51,699 nt of DNA from Micrococcaceae bacterium (GCA_025465475.1 JAODMR010000089.1:1-51699); one strand, 5' to 3'. Counted from the stretch's first letter, positions 20,322-29,518 are shown. The notes: generated by a model from the letters alone, not told the origin. A program made the numbers and translations.

Positions 20322-21598
20322 GCTGCAGCTCCTCGGGAAGAGGCGGACTTGAGGCGGAAGATGGCCCGGATCAACGGCGGAGCGGCGATGAACAGGACGA
20401 TCAGTGACTGGACCACCAGGACGATGTCGATGGAGACGTTGGCGTTGACGGCCATGGAGGTACCGCCGGCCTTGAAGGCGCCGAACAGCAGGGCTGCGAA
20501 GAAGGTACCCCAGGGGGTGGAGCGGCCCAGCAGGGCCACCGTGATGGCGTCGAAGCCGATGCTGCCGGCCACCTCCGCGTCCAGTGACTTTTCGGTGCCT
20601 GCCACCTGGGCGACGCCGGCCAGCCCGGAGAGGGCTCCGGCGATCAGCATGACGATGATGTAGCCGCGGGACACGACCATGCCGGCGGTGCGGGCGGCGC
20701 TGGGGTTGGCGCCGATGGCGCGAAGTTCAAAGCCGAGGGTGGACCGGTTCAACAGCCAGGCGACGGCGATCACGGCGAGCACGGCGAGCAGGAATCCGGC
20801 GTGCAGCCGGAAGTTGGGGCCCAGCAGCAGGGGGAACACCGCTGAATCGTGCAGCGCGGGACTGACCGGGTTGGAGCTGTTGGGGTCCTTGAGGGGGCTC
20901 TTGAGCAGGTACCCGATCAGGTTGATCGCGATGTAGTTCAGCATGATGGTCACAATGACCTCGTGGGCGCCGGTGCGGGCCTTCAGCACGCCGGCGATGC
21001 CGCCCCAGATCGCTCCACCGACGGCGCCGGCCAGGATGACTGCCAGCAGGTGCAGGACCGGTGGCAGGTTCCAGCCGAAGCCGACGGCGGCGGAGAAGGA
21101 GGCGCCGAGGATGATCTGGCCCTGCGCACCGATGTTGAACAGGCCTGCACGGAACGCGATGGTGACGGCCAGGCCGGCGAGGATCAGGGGCGTGGCGATG
21201 GTCAGCGTCTCAAAGATGCCCAGCTGCCCGAGCCAGGTTCGTGCCGTCGGGTCGTAGGTGGCTCCGCGGACAAGGGCACCGTAGGCCTCCGATACTGACG
21301 CCCAGAGGGCACCGAACAAATCGCCGGGTCGGGCAAAGAAGTATCCGGCGGCGGCCCCGACGCGCTCGTCAGTGACGGCGATCAGCAGGCCACCGATGAC
21401 CAGTGCGACGACGACGGCGAGCACGGACACGAGGGCATTGCCGCTCATGATTTCCCGCAGGATCCGGTTGCCCTGGCCGGGCGCGGCTCCGGGCGATGCT
21501 GCCGTACCGGTTCCGGTCAGGTCTGCCTCCCCCGCGCTGGCCGCCGGTGCGGCCGAAGCAGCTTCCGCGGCCTCAGGCGCGGCCCTGTTGTCACTCAT
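20318..21598 (-). CDS. Nucleoside ABC transporter permease (NupP-like)
   Basis: 426 residues. The N-terminal 45 residues are a soluble Ala/Glu/Thr-rich segment, then about nine membrane helices. Core motifs: FRAGLFNIGAQGQIILGASF, GAHEVIVTIMLNYIAINLIGY and GANPSAARTAGMVVSRGYIIV. It is the partner of the permease downstream. The ATG overlaps the ATPase stop (ATGA). Confidence 0.93.
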   Translation of the reverse strand: MSDNRAAPEAAEAASAAPAASAGEADLTGTGTAASPGAAPGQGNRILREIMSGNALVSVLAVVVALVIGGLLIAVTDERVGAAAGYFFARPGDLFGALWASVSEAYGALVRGATYDPTARTWLGQLGIFETLTIATPLILAGLAVTIAFRAGLFNIGAQGQIILGASFSAAVGFGWNLPPVLHLLAVILAGAVGGAIWGGIAGVLKARTGAHEVIVTIMLNYIAINLIGYLLKSPLKDPNSSNPVSPALHDSAVFPLLLGPNFRLHAGFLLAVLAVIAVAWLLNRSTLGFELRAIGANPSAARTAGMVVSRGYIIVMLIAGALSGLAGVAQVAGTEKSLDAEVAGSIGFDAITVALLGRSTPWGTFFAALLFGAFKAGGTSMAVNANVSIDIVLVVQSLIVLFIAAPPLIRAIFRLKSASSRGAAA

Positions 21599-23172
21599 GC
21601 GGGCTCTCCTTCAGTGGTGGTGGCGCGGGCCGAGTCCGGCCCTGCCAGGTGCGCCTGTGCTTCCTCGGCATTCAGGCCGGCCATCATCAGGCCCAGCAGG
21701 TCACGGGAGGAATCGCCGGGAACGACGCCCATCAGCCGTCCTGCATAGAGCACGGCTATGCGGTCGGCGAGTTCGAGCACTTCGTCCAGTTCGGTGGAGA
21801 CGATCAGGACGGGTGTGCCCTGGTCCCGTTCCGCGACGATGCGTTTGTGCAGGAACTCGATGGAACCGACGTCGACGCCGCGGGTGGGTTGGGAGGCGAT
21901 GAACAGCTTCAGCGGGCGGGACAGTTCCCGGGCCAGCACCACCTTCTGCTGGTTGCCGCCGGAAAGGGTGGCAACGGGGGCCTCGGCGGAACCGGTGCGC
22001 ACGTCGAACTCGTCGATTTTTGCTGCGGCGTGCTTGGCAATGGCCGCCCGGTTCAGCGTGAAACCGCGGGAGAAGTCCTTTTTGCCGTACAGGTCCAGGA
22101 CCAGGTTTTCGGCGATGGTGTAGGACCCGACGAGTCCGTCGGTTGTGCGGTCCTCGGGCACGAAGCCGACGCCGGAGTCGAGCACCTGGCGCACGCTGCG
22201 GCCGACGAGTTCCTTGCCGTCCAGCAGGATGGAGCCGTGCACGTGCTTGCGCAGGCCGAGGACCGTTTCGGTCAGTTCGGTCTGCCCGTTGCCCTGCACG
22301 CCGGCGACTGCGACGATCTCGCCCTTGGCCACGGAGAACGTGACGTTGTCCACGAGGGCCTGCCCGGCGTCGTTCATCACCGTCAGGTTCCGGATCTGGA
22401 ACGTTTCCTCCCCTGGTCGGGCGGGCGCCTTGTCCAGCGTCAGGCTGACGGAACGGCCCACCATCAGGGAGGCGAGCTCCGTGGTGGAGGCGGACGGCTC
22501 GGCGGTGCCCACCACCTTGCCGCGGCGGATGACGGTGATGCGGTCCGACACGGCCTTGACCTCACGGAGCTTGTGCGAGATGAACACGATGGAGGTTCCG
22601 GCGGCCTTGAGCTGGCCCATGATGTCGATGAGCTCGTCGGTTTCCTGCGGCGTGAGCACGGCGGTGGGCTCGTCCAGGATGAGGATCCGGGCGTCCCGGA
22701 CCAGGGCCTTGATGATCTCGACGCGCTGCTGGACACCAACGGGCAGGTCTTCGATGACGGCGTCGGGGTCAACGTCGAACCCGTACTTCGCGGAGATGTC
22801 CCGGATCTTTCGCCGGGTCTGCTCCAGGTCGAGGATGCCTCCGGTGCCGGTGGCCTCATTGCCGAGCGCCACGTTTTCGGCGACGGTGAAGACGGGCACG
22901 AGCATGAAGTGCTGGTGCACCATGCCGATGCCGGCGGCCATCGCATCGGAGGGGCCGTTGAACGTGACGGGGCGGTCATCCACCAGGATCTGGCCGGCGC
23001 TTGGTTCGTAGAGGCCGTAGAGCACGTTCATGAGCGTTGACTTGCCGGCGCCGTTTTCGCCGAGCAGGCTGTGGATCTCGCCGGATTGGACGACCAGGTC
23101 GATGGCGTCGTTGGCGATCAGGGAGCCGAAGCGCTTTGTGATGCCCTTGAGTTCGAGTTTCAAGGTTCCCAC
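21595..23172 (-). CDS. Nucleoside ABC transporter ATP-binding protein (NupO-like, two nucleotide-binding domains)
   Basis: 525 residues if it starts at GTG 23172 (a TTG one codon upstream and another at 23163 are alternatives). The first NBD has Walker [10 protein letters not shown] and signature LPVGVQQRVEIIKAL. The second has a degenerate Walker A (VQGNGQTELTE) but an intact [14 protein letters not shown] signature, as is usual for the sugar/BMP class. Fused twin NBDs of about 510-530 residues are the norm. It lies behind the lipoprotein gene, separated by a terminator-like hairpin. Confidence 0.93.
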   Translation of the reverse strand: MGTLKLELKGITKRFGSLIANDAIDLVVQSGEIHSLLGENGAGKSTLMNVLYGLYEPSAGQILVDDRPVTFNGPSDAMAAGIGMVHQHFMLVPVFTVAENVALGNEATGTGGILDLEQTRRKIRDISAKYGFDVDPDAVIEDLPVGVQQRVEIIKALVRDARILILDEPTAVLTPQETDELIDIMGQLKAAGTSIVFISHKLREVKAVSDRITVIRRGKVVGTAEPSASTTELASLMVGRSVSLTLDKAPARPGEETFQIRNLTVMNDAGQALVDNVTFSVAKGEIVAVAGVQGNGQTELTETVLGLRKHVHGSILLDGKELVGRSVRQVLDSGVGFVPEDRTTDGLVGSYTIAENLVLDLYGKKDFSRGFTLNRAAIAKHAAAKIDEFDVRTGSAEAPVATLSGGNQQKVVLARELSRPLKLFIASQPTRGVDVGSIEFLHKRIVAERDQGTPVLIVSTELDEVLELADRIAVLYAGRLMGVVPGDSSRDLLGLMMAGLNAEEAQAHLAGPDSARATTTEGEPA

Positions 23173-23249
23173 CAATCTTCAAAGTTTGCAGGCGGCAGTG
23201 GTGCCGGGCACCAGCCTAGCCCGAAGGGATTACGGGCGGCGGGCCACCC

Positions 23250-23295
23250 AAAAAGGCAGCCGCCTCCGCAGCGCGGGGCTGCGAAGGCGACTGCC
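23250..23295 (-). terminator. Intra-operon terminator after the BMP lipoprotein gene
   Basis: On the minus strand GGCAGTCGCCTTCGCAG pairs with CTGCGGAGGCGGCTGCC (G-U pairs included) over 17 bp and is followed by TTTTT (23254-23250). It sits between bmpA and the ATPase gene, so it probably lowers transporter-subunit expression relative to the lipoprotein rather than ending the operon. Confidence 0.8.
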
Positions 23296-23307
23296 GGTAA
23301 GGAACCG

Positions 23308-24420
23308 CTACTTGGGGCTCGCGGCCGATTCGACCTTGAGGTCTCCGGAGATGATGCTCTTCTGGATGGTCTGGAGCTCGGACTTGGTGTCGGCGCTGAC
23401 GCTGGCGTCCAGGTCGTGGAACGGTGCCAGGGCGACGCCGTCGTTCTCCAGGGTGCCAACGTAGGGGGTGGAGCTGAAGGAGCCGTTCTTGTCGTCCTTG
23501 ACGATGGTCTCCACCGCTTCGCCCATCTTCTTGATGACGGAGGTGAGGAGCACTGACTTGTAGGCGGGGGCGGTCAGGTAGCCGTCTGAGTCGACCCAGA
23601 TCAGCTTGGCGTCCTTGCCGTTCTTGTTCGCATCCAGGATGGCGTCACCGGCGCCCTTGCCCAGCGGGCCTGCCACGGGCATGATGACGTCGGCGCCATC
23701 GCCCAGCAGGTTGTTGGTCGCCTTGGTGCCTTCCTGCACCACGTCGAAGGTGTTCGTGAAGACGCCCTGCTGGGTGTCCTTGTCCCAACCCAGCAGCTGG
23801 ACGGACTTGCCCTTCTTGTCGTTGTAGTACTTCACGCCGTCAGCGAAGCCGTCCATGAAGATGGTGACGGTCGGGATGTTGATGCCGCCGAAGGTTCCGA
23901 CCTTTCCGGTCTTGGTCTGTGCTGCAGCGGCGTAGCCGGCCAGGAAGGCTGCCTGTGCCGTGTCGTACACGACGGGCTTGACGTTGGGCAGGTCGATCGT
24001 GTTGTCGTCGATGATCGCGAAGTGCGAGTTGGGGGCCGTCTTGGCAACCTTCTCGGTGGCGTCCTTCAGCAGGAAGCCGACGGTGAAGGTCAGGTTGCAG
24101 CCGGCGTTGGACATCTGGTTGAGGTTCGGCTCAAAGTCGGCCTTGGTGGAGGATTCGGCCTGCTTGACCTTGATGCCCAGATCGGTCTCGGTTTTCTTCA
24201 GGCCCTCGTAGGAGGACTGGTTGAAGGACTGGTCATCGAAACCGCCGGCGTCGGAGACGATGCAGCCAAGGTAGTTGCCGGCACCTGCACTGGCGGAACC
24301 GGAGTTCGACGACGTCGAGGGAGCCGCGCCACAGCCGCTGAGCAGCAGCGCCGTTGCGCCAAGGGTGACCGCGCCGACGGTTGCACCGCGCTTGGTGGCG
24401 CTGAGCAAAGAATTCTTCAA
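23308..24420 (-). CDS. BMP family nucleoside-binding lipoprotein
   Basis: 370 residues from a TTG start with GGAGGA 5 nt upstream. Signal peptide with lipobox LLLSGC, lipidated at C30, then a Ser/Gly linker. The mature part matches Bmp/Med lipoproteins: GCIVSDAGGFDDQSFNQSSYEG, SHFAIIDDN, AFLAGYAAA, GKVGTFGGINIP and VIMPVAGPLGKGA. It captures nucleosides outside the membrane for the permease-ATPase complex. It heads the operon; the 261-nt region upstream (24421-24681) should carry the promoter (TACAGT at about 24556-24561 is a candidate -10), and I see nothing else in it. Confidence 0.94.
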   Translation of the reverse strand: MKNSLLSATKRGATVGAVTLGATALLLSGCGAAPSTSSNSGSASAGAGNYLGCIVSDAGGFDDQSFNQSSYEGLKKTETDLGIKVKQAESSTKADFEPNLNQMSNAGCNLTFTVGFLLKDATEKVAKTAPNSHFAIIDDNTIDLPNVKPVVYDTAQAAFLAGYAAAAQTKTGKVGTFGGINIPTVTIFMDGFADGVKYYNDKKGKSVQLLGWDKDTQQGVFTNTFDVVQEGTKATNNLLGDGADVIMPVAGPLGKGAGDAILDANKNGKDAKLIWVDSDGYLTAPAYKSVLLTSVIKKMGEAVETIVKDDKNGSFSSTPYVGTLENDGVALAPFHDLDASVSADTKSELQTIQKSIISGDLKVESAASPK

Positions 24421-24681
24421 GGTTCCTCCATAAGGTGTGGTGCTGCACCAGGTGGCGTCGGCACCGGATCGGCGCGCGCCGGGCGGCGTTTCGGGGTGCC
24501 GGAACGCCGCTCCTTGGATGGACTGATGGTGCTGCGCCTGTGCGCAATGATGACAATACTGTAGTGGCCGGTGCCACTGGCCGGGAATCCGGAAGAGGCC
24601 GGGAGTTCCATTGTTGGGAATTTGTTACCAACCAGTAGCACCGGCGGCTGGACCGTGTCAGCAGTCCGTGGTGGCGACGCC

Positions 24682-25713
24682 TTAGTCGAGGGTGACGACC
24701 ATTTTCCCGGTGTTGCGCCCGCGCAGCATGTCAATGAAGGCCTGGGGTGCGTTTTCCAGCCCCCGCACGAGGGTTTCGTCGAAGGAAATGCGGCCGTCGG
24801 AAAGCCAGCCGGCCATGTGCTGCTGGAATTCCGTGCGCAGGTGCTGGTAGGAGCCCACCAGGAACCCCTGCAGGGTCAACTGCTTGCCGATCGCGGTGGC
24901 CAGGTTGGCCGGTCCGGTGGCGGCGTCGGCAGTGTTGTACTGGGAGATGGCACCGCACATGGCGATCCGGCCGAACCGGTTCAGCACCGCGATGGCGGCC
25001 TCGAGCTGTTCCCCGCCAACGTTGTCAAAGTACACGTCAATACCGTCCCGGTCGCCCAAGGCTGAGCGCAGCAGGTCCTCCGCGGGTCCGTCGTGATAGT
25101 TGAAGGCGGCATCAAAGCCCAGTTCCAGCAACCGTGCCACTTTCGCATCGGATCCAGCACTGCCGATGACCCGGGCAGCGCCCAGGTTCTTGGCAATCTG
25201 CCCCACCAGGGATCCGACGGCCCCGGCGGCACCGGAAACGAAGACGGTCTCCCCCGGCTGGAACCGCGCGACGGCGGTCAGGCCGGCGTAGGCGGTAAGA
25301 CCGGTCATGCCAAGGGCCCCCAGAAAGGCCGTGGGCCGGGCCAGGGATGGGTCCACCGGCGCTGCGGCAGTACCATCCAGGACGGCGTAGTCCCGCCAGC
25401 CGAGGGCGTGCAGCACCAGGCTGCCGACGGCGTGGTTGGGACTGTTGGAGGCCAGGACTTCCCCCACGGCGCCGCCTTCGAGCGCCCGGTCCAGCTGGAA
25501 GGGCGGGCTGTAGGACTTGATGTCATTCATCCGTCCCCGCATGTACGGATCGACACTCATGGCGATGTTGCGAACCAGGAGCTGGCCCTCTCCGGGCTCC
25601 GGCACCGCGTTCTCCACCAGGCGGAAGTTCTCCGGCACGGGCCATCCGGAGGGACGGGAAGCCAGCTGAATCTCGCGGCCGGTGACAGGCAACGGCGTTC
25701 CCTGGCCGCTCAT
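24682..25713 (-). CDS. NADP-dependent medium-chain oxidoreductase (CurA/PTGR-like)
   Basis: 343 residues, a zinc-free MDR enzyme. The N-terminus has SVDPYMRGRMND, typical of NADPH-dependent 2-alkenal reductases and prostaglandin reductases. The Rossmann fold is VFVSGAAGAVGSLVGQIAKN, followed by GIDVYFDNVGGEQLEAA. Such enzymes reduce reactive alpha,beta-unsaturated carbonyls. The ATG overlaps the ohr stop (ATGA), so it probably helps clear lipid-peroxidation products in the same peroxide response. The substrate is inferred. Confidence 0.9.
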   Translation of the reverse strand: MSGQGTPLPVTGREIQLASRPSGWPVPENFRLVENAVPEPGEGQLLVRNIAMSVDPYMRGRMNDIKSYSPPFQLDRALEGGAVGEVLASNSPNHAVGSLVLHALGWRDYAVLDGTAAAPVDPSLARPTAFLGALGMTGLTAYAGLTAVARFQPGETVFVSGAAGAVGSLVGQIAKNLGAARVIGSAGSDAKVARLLELGFDAAFNYHDGPAEDLLRSALGDRDGIDVYFDNVGGEQLEAAIAVLNRFGRIAMCGAISQYNTADAATGPANLATAIGKQLTLQGFLVGSYQHLRTEFQQHMAGWLSDGRISFDETLVRGLENAPQAFIDMLRGRNTGKMVVTLD

Positions 25714-26207
25714 GCGACTGGTGCTTCGGCAGCGGGGGCGTTCCCGGTGGAAGCATCCGCAGCAGCAGTTGTTCCGACAGCTGCCGAGTTGTCGGTGATC
25801 CGCAACTCAACGGCGATGTTTCCGCGGGTGGCGTTGGAATACGGGCACACCTGGTGGGCTGCCTCGGTGATCTCGCGTGCTGCGCTGCCCGATAGTTGCG
25901 GCAGGGTGACGTTGAGGCGGACGGCCAGGCCGTAGGCGCCGTCCCCGGTGGCACCCAGGTCCACCTCGGCGGTGACGGCTGATCCGCTCACGTCCGCCTT
26001 GGAGCGGCGGGCGACAGTCCGCAGGGCGGAGTGGAAGCAGGCAGCGTACCCGGCAGCGAAAAGCTGCTCCGGGTTGGTGCCCTCACCGGAACCGCCCAGT
26101 TCAGCCGGGGTTGCCAGCTGGAGGTCAAGGTTGCCGTCGGAGCTGCGGGCGGTGCCGTTGCGGCCATCGCCGGACGACGACGCCTTGGCGGTGTACAGGG
26201 CTTTCAT
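25710..26207 (-). CDS. ohr: Organic hydroperoxide resistance peroxidase Ohr
   Basis: 165 residues. An Ohr/OsmC-fold thiol peroxidase reducing organic hydroperoxides. Both redox cysteines are present: C57 in AACFHSAL and C121 in HQVCPYSNATRGN, with E47 in NPEQLFAAGYA. The family is normally about 140 residues; the extra 25 residues are an Ala-rich tail (TAAADASTGNAPAAEAPVA). It lies 48 nt after ohrR and is coupled to the downstream oxidoreductase. AAGGACG precedes the ATG. Confidence 0.95.
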   Translation of the reverse strand: MKALYTAKASSSGDGRNGTARSSDGNLDLQLATPAELGGSGEGTNPEQLFAAGYAACFHSALRTVARRSKADVSGSAVTAEVDLGATGDGAYGLAVRLNVTLPQLSGSAAREITEAAHQVCPYSNATRGNIAVELRITDNSAAVGTTAAADASTGNAPAAEAPVA

Positions 26208-26255
26208 GGGGACGTCCTTAGGGTTGGTTTCGGAGACAATGAGAGAGGGGCGGGT

Positions 26256-26696
26256 TCATCCGGCTGGGGAGGAACGTAGGGCTGCCGTCAACCGGATGAG
26301 GGTGGCGCGCAGTTCGTTCAGTTCGGGCTCGGTCAGCCCGGCGGCGTCGGCGAGCTGCCGGGGCACGGCGTCGGCCTGTTTCTGCAGCGCGGCGCCGGTG
26401 CTCGTCAGCCGGACCTCGACGCGTCGCTCATCGGTGCTGCTGCGCTGTCGGGACAACAGGCCCGCAGCTTCCATCCGTTTCAGCAGCGGGGACAGCGTGC
26501 CGGAGTCCAGCTCCAGCTCCTCCCCCAGGTCCCGCACCGTGGCACCGTCGCGCTCCCACAGCACCAGCAGGACCAGGTATTGCGGATAGGTGAGTCCCAG
26601 GGAATCCAGGAGCGGGCGGTAGGCCGCAGTGGCGGCACGCGAGGCCGAATACAGCGCGAAACAGACCTGCCGGCGGAGGACATCGCGTTCGCTCAT
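26256..26696 (-). CDS. ohrR: Organic peroxide-sensing MarR-type repressor OhrR
   Basis: 146 residues from ATG 26696; an in-frame extension to 26732 runs into the operator and is rejected. The N-terminal sensing cysteine C12 sits in RRQVCFALYSASR, as in OhrR. The winged HTH includes LTYPQYLVLLVLWE, DSGTLSPLLKRME and SSTDERRVEVRLT. Oxidation of this cysteine by organic peroxides releases DNA in the family. It is the first gene of ohrR-ohr-oxidoreductase and lies directly under a perfect palindrome. GGAAG precedes the ATG. Confidence 0.93.
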   Translation of the reverse strand: MSERDVLRRQVCFALYSASRAATAAYRPLLDSLGLTYPQYLVLLVLWERDGATVRDLGEELELDSGTLSPLLKRMEAAGLLSRQRSSTDERRVEVRLTSTGAALQKQADAVPRQLADAAGLTEPELNELRATLIRLTAALRSSPAG

Positions 26697-26703
26697 GCTT
26701 CCG

Positions 26704-26740
26704 ACAGTAGCGCCCAACCTGGTTGTGCACAACTCAATTG
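26704..26740 (-). promoter_or_regulatory. ohrR promoter and probable OhrR operator
   Basis: GTTGTGCACAAC (26722-26733) is a perfect 12-bp palindrome flanked by CAATTG (26735-26740), similar in style to AATTG/CAATT-containing OhrR sites. TACTGT (26709-26704) is a -10 candidate 7 nt before the ATG, which places the palindrome over the -35 region. This is consistent with autorepression. Confidence 0.6.
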
Positions 26741-26774
26741 CGCAGCGGTTGCCGATCCTGTTGGTGCAACTGCC

Positions 26775-27977
26775 TTAGCGCAGGTCGCGGATTGCGCGCA
26801 GGGCTGCCGCTCCGAGGACCTTGATGCCGTTGGCCAGGGCACCCTCGTCCACGATGTAGTCTCCGCGGTGCAGGTCGTACTCTTCCCCGCCGGGCACGTG
26901 CGTACCGAGCCTCATCATGGCACCGGGAACGTCCTGCAGGAACCAGGCGAAGTCCTCCCCGCCCATGGATTGCGGCGTGAGCACGACGGCGTCCTCGCCC
27001 AGTTCGGCCCGGGCGGCCGCCTCGATCAGTGCCGTCTCGTGTTCCGAGTTGACCACGGGCGGTACGCCCCTGGTGTGTTCGAGGTGCACGTCCACGCCGT
27101 AGGACGCAGCAACCTGGTGGACGACCTCGTCCAGCAGTTCCCCCGCTGCGTGCCATGCGTCGCGGTCCAGGATGCGCATGGTGCCGGCCATGAAGCCCGT
27201 TGCCGGTATGGCGTTTGGCGCGGACCCGGCACTGATCTGGCCCCAGACGACGGAGACTCCGCTGCGCACATCGACCCTTCGGGACAGCACGGCGGGAACG
27301 TTGATGGCGATCTGGGACAGCGCGAAGACGAGGTCCTCGGTGAGGTGTGGCCGTGAGGTGTGTCCGCCGCGCCCGGTCAGGGAGATCTTGATGGTGTCCG
27401 AGGCGCTGGTGATGGAACCGATGCGGGTGCCGATGTGTCCCACGCTGATGCGGGGGTCGCAGTGCAGCGCCATGATGCGCGGCACGCCATCCAGCGCGCC
27501 CTGGGCGATGCAGTCCAGGGCGCCGCCGGGCATCATCTCTTCCGCCGGCTGGAAGATGATCCGGATGGTGGCGCCCAGGGGGCGCTCCGCATGCAGGTCG
27601 GCCAGCACCAGGGCGATGCCGAGCATCGTGGTGGTGTGGACATCGTGCCCGCAGGCGTGGGTGACGCCGTGGTTGCGGGAAGCGAAGGCAAGTCCCGTTT
27701 CCTCGATGACCGGCAGGGCATCGATGTCGCCGCGAAGCGCGGTGGCGATGGGGCCGGCGCCAATGTCCACGATGAGTCCGGTGTTTTCCAGCCGGCGTGG
27801 CTGCAGGCCTGCCTGCTGCAGCCGGTCGAAGACCTTTTCAGTGGTGCGGTACTCCTGGCGGGACAATTCCGGATGGGCGTGCAGGTCGCGGCGGAATTCG
27901 ATCAGCTCGGGCAGCCGGGGCTCAAGCCACGGACCGATCAGCGAGGTCGGTTCCGTCTCAGAGGAGTAGTTGCGCAC
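26775..27977 (-). CDS. M20 family metallo-amidohydrolase
   Basis: 400 residues from a GTG start. It belongs to the peptidase M20D/IAA-amino-acid hydrolase branch (hippurate hydrolase, N-acyl-amino acid amidohydrolase). Visible: RRDLHAHPELS, the metal-binding THACGHDVHT with C109 and H111, PAEEMMPGG with catalytic E146/E147, and GGEDFAWFL near the C-terminus. Such enzymes cleave an acyl or aryl amide from an amino acid; the substrate is unknown. It is monocistronic as far as visible, with a predicted leaderless promoter. Confidence 0.9.
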   Translation of the reverse strand: MRNYSSETEPTSLIGPWLEPRLPELIEFRRDLHAHPELSRQEYRTTEKVFDRLQQAGLQPRRLENTGLIVDIGAGPIATALRGDIDALPVIEETGLAFASRNHGVTHACGHDVHTTTMLGIALVLADLHAERPLGATIRIIFQPAEEMMPGGALDCIAQGALDGVPRIMALHCDPRISVGHIGTRIGSITSASDTIKISLTGRGGHTSRPHLTEDLVFALSQIAINVPAVLSRRVDVRSGVSVVWGQISAGSAPNAIPATGFMAGTMRILDRDAWHAAGELLDEVVHQVAASYGVDVHLEHTRGVPPVVNSEHETALIEAAARAELGEDAVVLTPQSMGGEDFAWFLQDVPGAMMRLGTHVPGGEEYDLHRGDYIVDEGALANGIKVLGAAALRAIRDLR

Positions 27978-27983
27978 AGTTCG

Positions 27984-27989
27984 ACTCTA
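27984..27989 (-). promoter_or_regulatory. Predicted -10 box for a leaderless amidohydrolase mRNA
   Basis: TAGAGT followed by six bases (CGAACT) and the GTG at 27977; no Shine-Dalgarno sequence lies between. This is the same spacing as at ndh, purU and the mutarotase gene. Confidence 0.4.
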
Positions 27990-28084
27990 GCCACTGGAGC
28001 GCGCGCGACGTGTATCCGCGGCTCCCCGTGACGACGGCAAGGGCCCCGATGACGGCGGACCGGCTGGGCCGGAGGCGGCGGGAC

Positions 28085-29242
28085 TTAGAGCACGTCCGTG
28101 TCACCGCTGGCCTTGAGCCTGTCGACAGCGCTCTTGACCCGTTGGGCGTGCGCCTTGGTGGTCACCAACAGCGCGTCGGCGGTGTCAACGATCACCACGT
28201 CCTCAATGCCGATCAGGGCAATCACGCGCTTGGTGTCACTGACCACCACCCCGGAGGCCGACTCGGTGAACACCCGCGCGCCCTCGCCGAGCACCGTGAC
28301 GTTCTCGACCTCGCTGGCACTGTTCAGCCTGCCGATGGCGGCGAAATCCCCGACGTCGTCCCAGCTGAAATTCCCCGGAATGACGGCGACGTCTCCTGCA
28401 TCCGCTGCGGGCTCCGCCACGGCATAGTCGATGGCGATCTTGGGCAGGGTGGGCCAGACCCGCGCCGTGACCTCATGCTGGGCGGGCGTGTCCCAGGCGC
28501 GGGCGATCTCGTCGATGCCCCGGAACAGTTCCGGCTCGTTTTGCTTCAGGTGCTTGAGCATCAGTGACACCGGGGCGACGAACATGCCGGCGTTCCAGCT
28601 GTAACCTCCACTGGCCAGGTACTCCTGGGCCACGTCCTCGCTCGGTTTTTCCACGAACTCCACGACGGCATGCGCACTGGGTGCACCGGCCACGTCGAGC
28701 GGCCGGCCCATCCGGATGTATCCGAAGCCGGTGGACGCGTGCGTGGGGGTGATGCCGATTGTGACAATCTTGCCGGTCGCCGCGGTCAGGATCGCTTCCC
28801 TGACCGCGTCCTGGAACACGGCGTCGGGGCTGATCACCTGGTCGGCAGCAAAGGACCCCATGATGATGTCCGGGTCCCTGGCATGCAGGATCGCGGCGGC
28901 CAAACCGATGGCGGCCGCGGAATCCTTCGGCTCGCTCTCCAACACCAGATCAGCGTCGGGGATCTCCGGCAACTGCCGGCAGACCGCCTCCCGGTGAGCC
29001 TCCCCCGTCACCACCAACACCCTGCTGCCGGACAGCGGCTCCAACCTGTCATAGGTGGCCCGCAACAGTGTGCTGCCGGATCCGGTCAGGTCGTGCAGGA
29101 ATTTTGGCGCCGCAGCCCGGGACAGCGGCCACAGCCGGGTCCCCGTTCCTCCGGCCGGAATAACGGCATAAAACCGCTGCATGGCTGCGTCGGCAAGCTG
29201 TTCGGGGGTGTGGGCAGGGCCCATCGGCGCGTTCGTGTTCAT
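28085..29242 (-). CDS. manC: Mannose-1-phosphate guanylyltransferase
   Basis: 385 residues from ATG 29242 (GTG 29245, the codon just before, is also possible). It makes GDP-mannose for glycan and mannolipid synthesis. The nucleotidyltransferase signature GGTGTRLWPLSR (31-42) with K47 in APKFL, SFAADQVI, FVEKPSEDVAQEYL, YSWNAGMFV and FSWDDVGDF fit GDP-mannose pyrophosphorylases. It lacks the C-terminal phosphomannose isomerase domain of bifunctional forms. TACAGT lies just upstream with no ribosome site, so the mRNA may be leaderless. It is divergent from sdhC. Confidence 0.92.
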   Translation of the reverse strand: MNTNAPMGPAHTPEQLADAAMQRFYAVIPAGGTGTRLWPLSRAAAPKFLHDLTGSGSTLLRATYDRLEPLSGSRVLVVTGEAHREAVCRQLPEIPDADLVLESEPKDSAAAIGLAAAILHARDPDIIMGSFAADQVISPDAVFQDAVREAILTAATGKIVTIGITPTHASTGFGYIRMGRPLDVAGAPSAHAVVEFVEKPSEDVAQEYLASGGYSWNAGMFVAPVSLMLKHLKQNEPELFRGIDEIARAWDTPAQHEVTARVWPTLPKIAIDYAVAEPAADAGDVAVIPGNFSWDDVGDFAAIGRLNSASEVENVTVLGEGARVFTESASGVVVSDTKRVIALIGIEDVVIVDTADALLVTTKAHAQRVKSAVDRLKASGDTDVL

Positions 29243-29402
29243 CACGGCCCACTGTAATCGACGGCCCTGATCGTTACGCGGAAGGGTCCTTGAGGCGGCA
29301 TCCGGGACCCGCAATCACCAGTTGTTCGCCGCCCAGTTCCACAGTTATTTTCCGGCCAGGATTTTCACTGTGAGCCGCACCATAGACCAAGGGGCGCCTA
29401 AT

Positions 29403-29431
29403 TTGAATAAGCTGTTAGCCAAGCCTACATT
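29403..29431 (+). promoter_or_regulatory. sdhCDAB promoter
   Basis: TTGAAT (29403-29408), a 17-bp spacer and TACATT (29426-29431) fit a housekeeping promoter. Initiation near 29438 gives a leader of about 80 nt to the sdhC GTG. A short inverted repeat (AAGCC/GGCTT) brackets the -10 box. The rest of the 29243-29518 gap holds no gene. Confidence 0.6.
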
Positions 29432-29518
29432 GGGCTTGAGCTACGAGTGCTCTCGCTGCGAGCGTAATCCCCGCGTGGAACCACGCTACCGCCGCCGCGA
29501 TGCAGGGAGGTTTATTCA

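Noticed and set aside
21496-23040. Long open frame antisense to the nucleoside ATPase
   Set aside because: The opposite strand encodes an intact ABC ATPase with all motifs; this frame is low-complexity.
26697-26732. Longer N-terminus for OhrR
   Set aside because: It would translate through the palindromic operator and -10 box; family members start near the sensing cysteine as with ATG 26696.
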